64,000 nucleotides of DNA from assembly GCF_949987535.1 (NCBI RefSeq), contig NC_080069.1, positions 49,838,391 through 49,902,390 of the forward strand, given 5' to 3'. Positions 23,506-34,435 of this stretch are shown in pieces. Position 1 is the stretch's first letter. The number at the start of each line of letters is the position of its first letter. A program made the position numbers and the translations under genes. The notes under the pieces were generated by a model. That model was not told the origin of the DNA, made no database searches, and saw only the letters and a list, made by a program, of their open reading frames with translations. This DNA comes from Balaenoptera acutorostrata. Its lineage: Eukaryota > Chordata > Mammalia > Artiodactyla > Balaenopteridae.

Positions 23506-25060
23506 CATGGAGCATTTTTTATTTTTAGGATTGAATCTTTTTGGAAAGGGACATGATTCCTATCAATTTCTTAACTACTAAAAAATTTTATATGAAGGAA
23601 TAGTTTTACTTTTCTGGTGCTGCTTTTATCTTGTGCAGGGTGTGGTTTGAAAATGTTTCTAGATTAAAATGCAGTTTGCAGAAATGGCCCAGATTAAAAA
23701 TACTTGAATGTCGCTGAGTTGCAATAGACACAACTGAAAACACGTCATCCCACTTGCCCTGTCTTTAAGTGTGATGATTAATGTACCGTTGCAGGATGAT
23801 CTATGTGCCCATAGATTACTGCCTGAATCACTGTGTCTTCATTATGACTTATTGTTTGCCTGAGATCACTGAACATTTTATTTAAAGGTAAGTGAAGGAT
23901 TAAAGCAGTTTTCTTTCTTCTTGGCCAGAATTTGAAAAAAAAAAGTGAAAGAAAAAAGAGAAAGAGAAAGAAAGAAGAGAAATAAAGAAAGATTAGGTAG
24001 AAAAAGGACTGCACTGATGCTCAGTTAAAATTAAGCAACTGGAATCAGATCAGTCATTTGTCAGTGAGGCATATGCAAAGTTTAACAGATGCTTAATGGT
24101 AGCTAAACCCAAGAAATTGCACTCTGATAGATAGTTGATATTATCAGATATCAGTATTGTCCTGTATATCATAGGAGCATGGATATGGGTGTCTTAGCAA
24201 CTTGTGTAATTTTACAACACTCTCAAAAAACAACTGGAGAAGAAAAAAAAAGAAATTCAGTTATCCAAATTAGTGGAATTTTAGAAATACATATATTACT
24301 GATCCAGCTCCATTTTGTAATATTATCGGTTCATGTCTTTGTGCAGTTGTTTTTTTCCATTGTGGCAGAAGAAGGGAAAAGCGAGCCAGTCTTTTAAATT
24401 TATTGCATTACATTAGTTGCACTGTAAGATTCTTTGAAGATGATTGTCTTGTGGATTCTAGTTCCAGATCAGTGGACATTTGTCTGGAAGGATTTATATT
24501 GTGCACTCAGAGAATTGGGCTTTAAATCAGTGTTACTGTAGGCTGCAGAGAGTTTGGTTTTTACAACTACAATAACTAACTCACTGGGGAAGTGTATGTG
24601 TGACCCTTTCCCGATATTCCAAGGGAAGTGTGTGTATTTGGTCATCAGTGCTTTAAATTCTAAAAAGCAATGCAACAGAAGCATTAGCTTTCCTATCGCG
24701 AGGTGTTTGTTTTACTTGGTAAAAGAGATTCTATATAGAGGGGAAATAGTTGCATTAGTCTGTAATTTGTGAGAGAATTGAACTTTTGATTCCATAGAGA
24801 AGAACACTTAGATTGAATTATATCAGGTTCAGGGGACATTTTAAGCAGAAGCCTGCTGAAGTCCCCTCTAACATTTTTCTTTTTATGAAGAAGGCTTTTT
24901 CTAACAGTGATAGCAGAAATATCCTCTAGGAAAGATGGGAGACTACAGATTTATGTTCACCCATTCATTATTTGCTTTATATACAACCATTTATTCTTCA
25001 AACAATTAAGTGCCCACAGAAGCTAGGCTCTGCCTTTTGGGAAGCTCCCAGTCCTAAAGT
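23506..25060. other. Unique AT-rich DNA with a purine-rich low-complexity tract
   Basis: A GA/GAAA-rich stretch occupies about 23934-23992. No transposon or exon is recognised elsewhere. Frames of 71-78 codons on either strand lack domains. Confidence 0.45.
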
Positions 25061-25069
25061 TCAGAGGAA

Positions 25070-25180
25070 TTTAACATAGGAAGAGACCCTAGGGATCATC
25101 AGGTCCAGTGTCCTCAATGTAAGAATCCCTTCAACAGCCACCTTATCAGTGGTCCTGACTTATTATGACTTAAGAGCATC
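25070..25180. repeat. Old interspersed repeat fragment
   Basis: The phrase 'GGAAGAGACCCTAGGGATCA' with 'TCAGGTCCAGTGTCCTC' resembles an old mammalian LINE-like repeat (L3/CR1 or MIR-associated). The exact family is not certain. Confidence 0.35.
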
Positions 25181-25374
25181 GCCTTTTTTTTTTTTTTTTA
25201 GTCTATTAGATCTATAACAACTCTCTGGAAAAAGGCAGGGCAAATATACTCTAACCCAGCAGCCTTTTAAATGTTCTTATTAAGCTTGTGGTCAACCAAA
25301 ACCTGTAGGCAGTTTTAAACATTCATACAGAGGGTTGCAAACCTTTTCTGCAACCCATTTGTGCAATTGATGGT

Positions 25375-25690
25375 TTTGAATCTAAATGTAAGACTTTGCA
25401 TTTATTTCTTTAAAATTTTATTGATTTGGTTTGCTTTAATGTTCCAGTTTAAAGATCATTTCAGACCTGAGTTCTGACATCTCTCATATTAGCTCTTCTG
25501 TCCCAGTCTATGCTATCTGTAAACTTGATTAATATGCTATCTGTGTCTTTATCCAGGTCATCGATAAAAACGGTAAAGATATAGTTGGGAGGGCAGAGCT
25601 CTAGGGGATTTTACAAATCATCTCCTTTGGGGTATGATTATTTAAATAGAAATGAGTCAGTCTAACCACCTGAGCTCATTGCCTTGTCAT
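25375..25690 (+). repeat. Ancient CR1/L3-like LINE relic
   Basis: A chain of phrases matches an amniote-wide old repeat: 'TAAGACTTTGCATTTATTTC', 'TCTGTAAACTTGATTAATAT', 'TCTTTATCCAGGTCATCGAT' followed by AAAAACGGTAAA, and 'GCAGAGCTCTAGGGGATTTT'. I read it as a CR1/L3-type LINE 3' region; the subfamily is uncertain. No coding capacity remains. Confidence 0.5.
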
Positions 25691-25707
25691 CCAAAGGATA
25701 TTATAGA

Positions 25708-25845
25708 TAGGATGACCATCTGGGCTGGTTTGCCCAGGAGTGTACGTGTTTACCTGGTTTACACTTGTTTAGCCCTAATTAAGCAGTACCTCCTTTTGCT
25801 CTCAGAAGTACTCTTGTTTGGCAGAAGAGTATTATGGTTACCCTA
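25708..25845. mobile_element. 138-bp non-autonomous DNA transposon candidate
   Basis: The ends are inverted repeats: TAGGATGACCAT at 25708-25719 against ATGGTTACCCTA at 25834-25845, matching at 10 of 12 positions. The inner sequence has no coding capacity. A TA at each outer edge would suit a Tc1/mariner-type target, although hAT-like relatives cannot be excluded. It directly follows the CR1/L3-like relic. Confidence 0.5.
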
Positions 25846-26094
25846 ATTGTCAGAGACCACAACAGACCACTTAGGGAACTCTAGACACATGGTATTTCTG
25901 GACTCTTCAGATCCTCCAATTTACTAGCCCTGTCATACAATGAAATGAAATTTATTTGCCAGATTTGTTCTTAATCTGTTGATTGTTCCTAGTGTTCCTT
26001 TAGTTTTCTAAATGTTTTCAAATAGTCCAACTTTTTCTTTTCCTATTGGGAACTAAATTTAAATTCACCAGTCTGTAATTACAGTTTTGGTTTA

Positions 26095-26300
26095 TTGTGT
26101 CCTATATGTCTTAGGCATTCATCCAAATGTTTTATCTCATTTAACCTCATCATAACTCTGTGAGGTAGGGATTGGAACTGCAATTTAAAGGTTAAAAAAG
26201 TGAGCTATCACAGCTTAAGTAACTTCCCCAAGGTCTCAGAGCTAATAAAAGAGACAGAATTCAAACCCAGGCAATTGGACTTCAGAGGCCTTACTCTGTC
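26095..26300 (-). repeat. MIR SINE relic
   Basis: Reverse-strand MIR: 'TTTTATCTCATTTAACCTCA', 'ACTCTGTGAGGTAGGGATTG', 'AGTAACTTCCCCAAGGTCTC' and 'AATTCAAACCCAGGCAATTG', in order and well kept. Confidence 0.9.
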
Positions 26301-26820
26301 CCATTAATTTCCAGAATTTAGTCTTTTCCCCATTTGAAATCTGTGGCACCAAAAAGACTAGAAACGAAAGAAGCTGAGTTCAAAAATACTCCTCCTAGAA
26401 AATCACTTAAAGCTAGGTAATAAAATGGAGGTAATATAAATTTTCTAGCACGCTAGCAGGAATTGATGGAATTACACGATTTAAAGGACAAAGCTAAGGG
26501 ACACCCCACAAAACTTCTGACAAATGGGCCATAAAAGTGCTCAAAGACCACTATGGCTCAGAGACATTCTTCCAGCCCTTGAACTTCTGTGGTTCCTAGA
26601 TGGGCTTATAACATCGGCTATCACTTTTCTATGGCCCAGGGAGGGAGAAAAAGACCACAATGAGCCTGAAAGCCCTTTCTGGGACATTCCTCTTAGAAAA
26701 GTGATCAGTTTCCTATTATGTGAGTGTATGAGGGTACACGCATGCAACAGCAAAAATGTTTCAAAGTAAAACAAAAAAAATTGTTCCTGAGCCATTTCAC
26801 TACTTTTATATTGTTATTTT
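26301..26820. other. Unique DNA, no recognised feature
   Basis: No recognised repeat. Overlapping open frames of 81 (plus) and 84 (minus) codons cover 26524-26795, but neither has known homology. Confidence 0.4.
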
Positions 26821-26823
26821 AGC

Positions 26824-26880
26824 AATGCCTGGCACATAGTAGTGCTTAATAAGTGTTTGCCAAGTGAAGGAACAAATTCC
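26824..26880 (+). repeat. L2 or MIR 3' tail fragment
   Basis: 'AATGCCTGGCACATAGTAGT' followed by 'GCTTAATAAGTGTTTGCCAA' is a standard L2/MIR 3' end. Confidence 0.8.
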
Positions 26881-27465
26881 CACAAAAATGCTCTGTGATT
26901 TTGGGGTGAGGAAGGAGGAAAGGGTGGGGTCTATCTTCACAAAGGCCCTTTGTCTTTTTTTGCATTTTGGTTTGCAAAATGCTCAGCTCTGCAAATTCTT
27001 ATGCTGGAAGCTCTTTGAGGATATCACTTACCAGGGAAGGGGCGCCCCTCCCTCATTCTCTCCAAGCACGTTCTTCATTTCAAGACCCATAACTTATTTA
27101 TTATGTTATGTTAATGAAGGTACAGCCCGTGGTTTAGAATGTGCCAGGCTCTGTGAAAAGCAGAAAGAAAAGGACCCTATAAATACAAAGAATCTGGACG
27201 AGAGAACATTTTATTACAAGACTCGCTCTTTTCTTAAAGACAGTAAACATGATGAATTTCTCTTTGCAACTGAATTTATGAAGATAGATGATTCTCTCTG
27301 TGGTTGTTTTAACTGGGTTTACCTTGCGGTCTGAAGCAGAGTTGCAAACCCACACAGATACATTTATTGCCGTCCCTAATGACAGGATACACTGTCTTCC
27401 GTATGGCTGAGTGGGACTTAGGAAAATGACATTGTTTTACCATAGGGATAGAAAAGGATTCGTCC
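26881..27465. other. Unique DNA with the longest non-repeat open frame
   Basis: The frame at 26864-27334 (plus, 156 codons) begins inside the L2/MIR tail and has no domain, signal peptide or familiar motif. The sequence could contain a spliced exon, but I see no paired splice sites that persuade me. It is treated as non-coding. Confidence 0.4.
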
Positions 27466-28060
27466 AATTTACATGTTTCAGTGGGAGAGACCCCAGAATT
27501 TTCTGTAAGGGAAGCCATGGACTGCCTTAAATCCTGCTTCTCCTACAACTTTGGCAGTGCTCTTTTCAGAGTCAGACTGAAAAATCTTTGGCTGAGACTT
27601 TTTCAAATACCAACCCAGGAATTGGTGGCTGAGTTTTGTGCTTGATTCTTGTACATTCAGCTCACACTTTGGCTTTCTGCTGAGACGACACGGAAGGGAG
27701 AAGTCAGAGGAAGGGGGGAGGGGGGTAATGGAAAGCTTCTCAGCTCAATGTTTAAGTGTCTTTCTCCCTCAAAAAACGCCTTCAAGCCCGAGTGCACAGG
27801 CCCAGCCTCACGAGGGAACTGGCTCCACTTTGCTAATGATGGCAGCGCGCATCATTGGCTATGCAGATCACAGAAGAAAGCCATTCTGCTCGGCTCTAAT
27901 TCCATCAGGATCATTTACCTTTTGAAGGATAGAAAAGAATGAATTGAAGATCAAAATCATCAGCCTTATTGGCTTCATCCAAGATTTATGGCAGCTGCTT
28001 TCAAGGGCAACTGAAAAAAACCAACTGCGAAATTCACATCTGTACCATTTCTTGTCTTTC
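27466..28060. promoter_or_regulatory. Candidate conserved non-coding block
   Basis: Repeat-free, with balanced composition and several CpGs. It holds an inverted repeat AATGATG / CATCATT (27835-27841 and 27850-27856, 8-nt spacer GCAGCGCG), with a POU-like ATGCAGAT at 27861-27868 next to it. It also holds a G-rich run at 27711-27726. Two overlapping plus-strand frames (95 and 97 codons, 27638-27942) lack homology. The regulatory role is inferred from texture only. Confidence 0.3.
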
Positions 28061-28984
28061 AATATTTTATAAATGTTAGGAGCAAAGTCAACCTCTGGGG
28101 ACATTAAAATTAAACAACCTCTATCCCTCCCCTATATTGGAATGAGAGTATATATCAATAATCACTGTATTTAACTACTCTCATCTGTATCATACCTTTC
28201 AGGATTAGCAGTCTCGGAAGCTTATGTTTAGTTTACTATCCATTTGCCAAAGGTTATTACAACATGGGATCTGTGTCTTTGTGATGTCAAAAGCATTAAA
28301 CTTTGATTTAAATTATTAATAATACAGTGTCCTTTATTGCCAGCTTTAGACTTGAATTCATTTTTTTTTAAAAAGCAAACATTTAAGGGATATCAACTGA
28401 CATTTGAAATGAAGATATACTGTTCTTAATTTAAGTGCCTTGATGTGCAGCCAAAAAAAAAAAAAAAGTCAACTTAATATTAAAAAAAAAAAAATACCAG
28501 TAGGACATTTGCTGTGATCTCTGAGGAAGTAAATAAGGTTGCTTTGGTTTCTTTAGATGCTTTGATTAGTTTTGACAGCAAGAAATATGTCTTGCATCCA
28601 TATGATAAAAGACTACAATATAAGTGAGGCTGATACAGTGGCTCACAGATTATCCCAAGGATCAAGCACAGTGGACAAAATTGATAAGGCAAATTAGTTT
28701 TCTATCTGTGGGATGCTCCAAAAGCTCTAAACTTCTCTTTTCATCGTAAAACATTTATTCTTAAAGAAGTCCCGAGTAGAGTAGCTCATACGGATCTTCT
28801 TCATGGTCTCTTTTATCACTTACAGCAAATGAATTTCACATCAGCCTTTCTCCACTGGGGCTGCCACTGTCTTGGCTCTTAGCTGCTATGCTCCTGGTCA
28901 CCAGAAAGGTAAAAAGTCAAATGTCAAAGGGAAATGGGACTGAACTAAATAAAATCTGTCATGAGAAGTGCTTAATATTGAGTG
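28061..28984. other. AT-rich unique DNA with A runs
   Basis: Poly(A)-type runs at 28452-28467 and 28481-28494 have no visible retroelement body. No exon recognised. Confidence 0.4.
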
Positions 28985-29228
28985 AATAGCTGGAATGCAT
29001 GGTGGAGCCAGAGAGATCTAGGCTCAAATCTAAGTTCTGCCATTTAGCTGGGCCACCTTGGGCAAGTTGCTTAACATCTCTGGTATTAAGCTCAGTATCT
29101 TTTCCTGTGAAATGGGGATAGCTTGTTCATATAGCTGCTGTGAGAATGAAGAGATTTAACATACTTGTTGAGTGTCTGGAACAGTGCTTGATGCTTAGAA
29201 GGGGCTGGATTAATGTTGGTTCTTTCCC
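28985..29228 (+). repeat. MIR SINE, near full length
   Basis: 'GATCTAGGCTCAAATCTAAG', 'GCCACCTTGGGCAAGTTGCT', 'TGTGAAATGGGGATAGCTTG' and 'CTGGAACAGTGCTTGATGC' follow the MIR consensus from the B box to the 3' end. Confidence 0.9.
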
Positions 29229-29401
29229 TGAACCTCTTCTCCTTATCAGAATTTAATACGATAGTTACAAATTGGTCATAAGTATCTACTTAGCTTTAGG
29301 AGCGCGCTATTTATTTAGGATACTTGGAGAGAAGGTTTATAGGATGATGATTATTCCTGGGCATGGTCCTGTATTATGCGTGTTCATAGATATGTAAAAT
29401 G

Positions 29402-29431
29402 AGGAGAGAGAGAGAGAGAGCGAGAGATTGA
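29402..29431 (+). repeat. (GA)n microsatellite
   Basis: GA-rich dinucleotide run with one CGAGAGATTGAG interruption at its right end. Confidence 0.85.
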
Positions 29432-29519
29432 GAAGGAGCCCTGTTCATCCTCCCAGGTATGTGCCTAAGGGCATGTGACTTTTAACTGGGATACATCTGT
29501 ATTGGGATGAAGTCTCTAG

Positions 29520-29860
29520 TTTCAGGCTGTCATTCTACTCTCCTTTGCCTACTCTCCAACCTTTTTGGACTTTGTTCTCCCTTTGGTTTACTCAGCTCCA
29601 GTCTCATTAGGTCTCCTAAACGTTCTTTGAACATGCCCTGTCCCAACCTTTCTGTTCTTTCGTCTTTGCACTTACTGTTTCTTATGACTGGAGCAAGTTT
29701 CGTCCTGGTCTTACAACAAATGATGTCTCATCTTAAATATTAACTCCTCAGAGATACTTTTCCCCATTATTCCGGCTAAGGTCACCCTCTCAGACCATTT
29801 TCTATTTATTGTCTCCCTTATCTAAAGCTATAATTATTGGTTTTGTTTGTTTATCATCTG
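29520..29860 (+). repeat. L2 LINE relic
   Basis: L2-like order: 'TCTTTGCACTTACTGTTTCT', then 'TATTAACTCCTCAGAGATAC', 'AAGGTCACCCTCTCAGACCA' and a T-rich end. Divergence is high. Confidence 0.6.
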
Positions 29861-29909
29861 TCTTCTTCCTTGCCCTAGCTGCCATGCAGAGCTTAGTACA
29901 CAACACAGA

Positions 29910-30135
29910 GCAGATGCGTATTAGCAACAATAATGATACTAACAGTACTAATAGCTTGTGCTCAAATAGCTCTTCCTATAGTCCGCTACCCTTCTTTACG
30001 TATATGGGCTGTTTAGTCCTCCTCTAATCCTGTGAGGTGGACACTATCATTTTCCCAGATTACAGATGTAGGAACTAAGTGCAGAGTAGTTAAGTGAGTT
30101 GCCTAAGGTTAGACAGCTAGTAAGCCAACTAGATG
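29910..30135 (-). repeat. MIR SINE relic
   Basis: Reverse-strand MIR: 'AATCCTGTGAGGTGGACACT', 'CAGATTACAGATGTAGGAAC', 'GTTGCCTAAGGTTAGACAGC' and TAGTAAGCC. Confidence 0.85.
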
Positions 30136-31200
30136 AATGAATGCATGAATTCTAGCCATGAGAGCAAACCTCTCTTCCGTCTTAGCTTTTACTGAGACTT
30201 TCTTGCCTTGTGCCAATTAAGAACTTTTCTCTGTTTAAATCTGCAAATGATCATAGTTTCATCCTTACCACCCTGCCCCTCTTCTCTGCCCTTGATACCA
30301 CCTGGCCCCCCTCGCCCACTGCATTGTAAGTTGAAATTAGGCTCCATGGTTTCCCAGCTAGTAAGGAGAGATGAGCACTGAATTCTATCTTACTTAGGTC
30401 ACTTATATAAGAAACTATTGTGATGCTCTGAGGTTTGCTTTGGGGAATCACTTGTAAGACCTTAGTAGGAGGTGTAAAGACATCTGAGAGAGGAGGTGTA
30501 AACACAAATAACTGGTCCTACCCTATGCCTGAGCAAAAGCATGTACTCACCAACACCTCAGTTCTGCAAAGCAGTCATAAGATGACATATATATTTTCCG
30601 CTTCTGGGAAGTTTATTTACAGCTGAAACCATATTCCTTCTCCCTCTAGCAGCCACAGACATTGCTGGGATCTCTGACCGTGCCCCTTTCTTTCTACACT
30701 GAGTGTCTCAGACCTAATTTCCCTTTATTGAAGACTCAGTGCCCTCCCTTGACCATCAGCCATCGTCCTGTGTGGTGATTGGGTGTCTCCAGGGGACGCT
30801 GGAGGTGTGTGGGCTGGTGGCCCCCGCGTTAAATGTCTCTGGACCGCTTTGCTGGAGAGCCCACCTGCACGTCACACTCTGTCTCCTCCTGCCACTGTCG
30901 GCTGTCATTTCACCAGCTGTCAGGTGTCCCAGCCGCTGTCACCCCTGCCTTCTTTTATGTCCGATTGTCAGAATGATGGCTTGAGGGTGGAGCCAACTCT
31001 CCTCAGGAGTCAAGTGTGTGGACTTTATGTCAGTCATTTCCACACAGAAGACATTTTTTCCTTGTTAACCTCGAGGTTCTGGATGGTAAGGATGATTAGA
31101 AGTGTGGCCTCTAGGAAATTAATAGGGTGTAATTTTTCTTTTTGTAATTCTATAAAATTACAAATTTTATAAATTATAATTGTATACTTTAAGATGATTA
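30136..31200. other. Unique DNA, no recognised feature
   Basis: The segment 30780-30960 is C/G-richer than its surroundings and keeps two overlapping plus-strand frames open (81 and 129 codons) without recognisable homology. The rest is AT-rich. Confidence 0.4.
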
Positions 31201-31234
31201 AATGTAGACTTTAACCTTAATACTGATATACTGA

Positions 31235-31480
31235 TGCATTTAATGCACACATATTTATTTCGTGCCTACTGAGCACTGGACATGGTAGCTAGGATAATGC
31301 TGGGCAAAACCAGGTGGGTCTTAACCTGCATGGAGCTACAGACTGGAAGGGCAGGCAGACCAGCCAATCAGTGCATAAATGTCAGACTGGGGCTCTCATA
31401 AGGCATACACAGGAGAAGGTAGACTTTGGGGATCCAGTCTTGTCAAGAAGGTTCGGGAGAGTGTTCCTGAGGAAAGGACT
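31235..31480. repeat. Ancient interspersed repeat fragment
   Basis: The start 'CACACATATTTATTTCGTGC', 'CTACTGAGCACTGGACATGG' and 'CTGCATGGAGCTACAGACTG' match the opening of a common old mammalian repeat, also present at 35765-36420. I cannot name the family with certainty. Confidence 0.5.
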
Positions 31481-31524
31481 TGGCACTAAGCTGTGAAAGT
31501 TGAATCAGAAGTAGTGAAGCTCAA

Positions 31525-31705
31525 ACTTATGAAGTGCTCTAATCTTTTACAAAGAGATTTTCTCCCCATTATTTCATCTGCACTCTCCCACCAACCCAGT
31601 GAGTCCTTTTACCCAGTGATAGGTGGTGAGTCAGGTGTCAAGAGAGCTTGCCCCAGGTCACTCAACCAGCAAGGGTTGGGACTGGGATGAGACACCCATC
31701 TTTTC
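31525..31705 (-). repeat. MIR relic
   Basis: A reverse-strand MIR-like series, including 'TTGCCCCAGGTCACTCAACC' and 'AGCAAGGGTTGGGACTGGGA'. The 5' part is decayed. Confidence 0.65.
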
Positions 31706-31727
31706 ACTCTAAAGAAATGGGGCCACA

Positions 31728-32226
31728 ATAAAAAGAAACGAAATTGAGTTATTTGTAGTGAGGTGGATGGACCTAGAGTCTGTCATACAGAGTGAAGTAA
31801 GACAGAAAGAGAAAAACAAATATCGTACGCTAACACATATATATGGAATCTAAAAAAAAAGAAAATGGTTCTGAAGAACCGAGGGGCAGGAAAGGAATAA
31901 AGACGCAGACGTAGAGAATGGACTTGAGGACACGGGGAGGGGGAAGGGTAAGCTGGGACGAAGTGAGAGAGTGGCATGGACATATATACACGACCAAATG
32001 TAAAATAGATAGCTAGTGGGAAGCAGCTGCATAGCACAGGGAGATCAGCTTGGTGCTTTGTGACCACCTAGAAGGGTGGGATAGGGAGGGTGGGAGGGAG
32101 ACGCAAGAGGGAAGAGATATGGGGATATATGTATACGTATAGCTGATTCACTTTGTTATAAAGCAGGAACTAAGACACCATTGTAAAGCAATTATACTCC
32201 AATAAAGATGTTAAAAAAAGAAAAGA
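31728..32226 (+). mobile_element. 5'-truncated L1 with 17-bp target-site duplication
   Basis: The insertion begins in the last codons of ORF2 ('GACCTAGAGTCTGTCATACA') and continues through the 3' UTR to 'AATTATACTCCAATAAAGAT' and an A-rich tail. The duplication AAAGAAATGGGGCCACA lies at 31711-31727 and 32227-32243 without mismatch. Low divergence and a perfect duplication suggest a fairly recent event. No functional coding remains. Confidence 0.95.
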
Positions 32227-32243
32227 AAAGAAATGGGGCCACA

Positions 32244-32840
32244 GATCTAGTCTCAAATCTTATTCCTCTAGTTCTTACTTGGCTTTTAGCACTCTCAACA
32301 CTAGAATGGTGACTGTTAATCCCCGTTCACAGGGCTGTTGAGTGGGTGAGAGGAGGTGGCAGAGTGCCTTAGCCAATGTTCATACTTTTTCCTTCATTTC
32401 CCCGTTATGACCTCTTTCTCTCTCCACTATTTGACCCATGTCAGGCTCTGCAGGACGGAGGCACCCTGCGCTAAGGGTAAATTCTTGTAATCATCCTTAT
32501 ATGCTGTGCGTATATTAGTTCTGACAACTTTACACGTGCTTAAAGTAAATATATCCCTCCTAACACATCAGGACAGGGCATTGCACATTTATTCTTAGGT
32601 ATATAAAAACTGAATCTGCTGGATTGTATGCTGCCTCACCCAGAGGACTAGGCCAGTGTTGATGATTTTTGTTCTAGCTGGCAGTTAAATTAATACTCAA
32701 TTGCAGCAGCTAACTCATCCCAGCTATCCGTGTACATCTACTTCTCTTTTTGGTAAAATGTATTTTTGATCATTAAATTGTATGGTTTTGGATTTTTTAT
32801 GGCAGGTTACTTTGGGGAAGCAGGCAGCTTATAAAAGAAA
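32244..32840. other. Unique DNA with a possible decayed MIR
   Basis: The part 32270-32390 has a weak MIR-like layout ('GTTAATCCCCGTTCACAGGG'), too degenerate to call. The remainder is AT-rich with no recognised element. Confidence 0.35.
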
Positions 32841-32844
32841 AAGC

Positions 32845-33731
32845 CCAGACACTATAAAACTCTTAGAGGAAAACATAGGAAAAACACTCTTTGACATAAA
32901 CCACAGCAAGATCTTTTTTGACCCACCTCCTAGAGTAATGAAAATACAAACAAAAATAAACAAATGGGACCTAATTAAACTTAAAAGCTTTTGCACAACA
33001 AAGGAAACCATGAACAAGACGAAAAGACAACCCTCAGAATGGGAGAAAATATTTGCAAACGAAGCAAGGGACAAAGAATTAATCTCCAAAATATACAAAC
33101 AGCTCATGGAGCTCAATATCAAAAAAACAAACAACCCAATCAAAAAATGGCAAGAAGACCTAGACATCTGTCCAAAGAAGACTTACAGATGGCCAAGAGG
33201 CACATGAAAAGATGCTCAACATCACTAATTATCAGAGAAATGCAAATTAAAACTACAATAAGGTATCACCTCACACCGGTCAGAATGGCCATCATCATAA
33301 AACCTACAAACAATAAATGCTGGAGAGGGTGTGGAGAAAAGGGCACCCTTTTGCACTGTTGGTGGGAATGTAAATTGATACAGCCACTGTGGAGAACAGT
33401 ATGGAGGTTCCTTAAAAAACTAAAAATAGAATTACCATATGATCCAGCAATCCCACTACTGGGCATATACCCTGAGAAAACCATAATTCAAACGGACACA
33501 TGTACCCCAATGTTCGTTTCAGCACTATTTACAATAGCCAAGACATGGAAACAACCTAAATGTCCAATGACAGATGAACAGATAAAGAAGATGTGGTACA
33601 TACATACAATGGAATATTACTCAGCCATAAAAAGGAACGAAATTGGGTCATTTGTAGAGATGTGGATGGACCTAGAGTCTGTCATACAGAGTGAAGTAAG
33701 TCAGAAAAAGAAAAACAAATATCTATATTAA
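32845..33731 (+). pseudogene. L1 ORF2 C-terminal pseudogene fragment
   Basis: The intact element's ORF2 encodes an endonuclease and reverse transcriptase. This piece keeps only the region after the reverse transcriptase, including the cysteine-rich C-terminal segment ([19 protein letters not shown], coded at about 33319-33375). The reading frame shifts once near 33165, moving from one plus frame (up to 33207) into another that runs to a stop at 33729-33731. Without endonuclease or polymerase domains it cannot act in transposition. Confidence 0.9.
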
Positions 33732-34100
33732 TGCATATATGTGGAATCTAGAAAAATGGTACAGATGAACCTACTTCCGGGCAGGAATATAGGCACAGAC
33801 GTAGAGAACGGACATGTGGACACAGAGGGGGAAGGGGAAGGTGGGATGAATTGGGAGATTAGGATTGACATGTATACACTACCATGTGTAAAACAGGTAA
33901 CTAGTGGGAACGTGCTATAAAGCACGGGAAGCTCAGCTCGGTGCTCTGTGATGACCTAGATGGGTGGGATGGGGGTGGGGGAGGGAGGGAGGTCCAAGAG
34001 GGAGGGGATATAGGTATACATAGAGCTGATTCAATTCATTGTACAGCAGAAACTAACACAACATTGTAAAGCAATTATACTCCAATAAAAAAGAAAAGAA
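32845..34100 (+). mobile_element. 5'-truncated L1, ORF2 C-terminus and 3' UTR
   Basis: The copy begins in the ORF2 C-terminal region at a point equivalent to 46923 of the longer L1 in this window. It ends with 'AATTATACTCCAATAAAAAA' and an A-rich tail. Similar A-rich flanks ending in AAAGC (about 32831-32844 and 34099-34112) are a plausible target-site duplication with slippage. The 3' UTR resembles the 50056 copy more than the 31728 copy, so at least two L1 lineages are present. Confidence 0.9.
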
Positions 34101-34109
34101 AAGAAAAAA

Positions 34110-34435
34110 AGCATGGGTGGCAGAGTTAGAGAGTCCTGGTTTTGAATCCATCCTACAACACTTACCAGATGGTGGCCTTGATTATTCAAATTATTCAATT
34201 TCTCTGTTCCTTAGTTTCCTTCTAAAAAATGTGGTCAATAACAGCTTCTTATAGATGCAGATTAAATAAGAGGAATAAATAAGAGAGGTAAACCTGTGAA
34301 AGAATCCTCTTCTGTAAAATGGAGAAAATAATAGTTATACTCCTAGTGTGGTTGGAAGGGTTAAGTAAGATCTTTTGTTGTGAAATGCTTAGCACAGGGT
34401 CTGATACATGAAAAATGTTCCCCATTATTATGATG
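34110..34435 (+). repeat. MIR relics, probably two copies
   Basis: The first part (34110-34270) has 'AGAGAGTCCTGGTTTTGAAT', 'TTCTCTGTTCCTTAGTTTCC' and a decayed tail. The second (34290-34435) has 'TCTTCTGTAAAATGGAGAAA' and 'AATGCTTAGCACAGGGTCTG'. Two copies of the 'Ctgtaaaatgg' core region suggest two MIRs in tandem or one duplicated. Confidence 0.7.

Noticed and set aside
26864..27334. 156-codon plus-strand open frame
   Set aside because: It starts inside an L2/MIR tail, has no recognisable domain or gene signals, and suits a chance frame. A protein search with a strong hit would overturn this.
29402..29431. CRISPR-like or satellite repeat array
   Set aside because: Only simple dinucleotide repeats are present. 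No direct-repeat/spacer pattern occurs anywhere in this mammalian window.
32829..33167. Minus-strand frame opposite the L1
   Set aside because: It is the antisense shadow of L1 ORF2. The frames at 44974-45183, 45167-45457, 46039-46293, 46978-47307 and 47156-47434 are the same.
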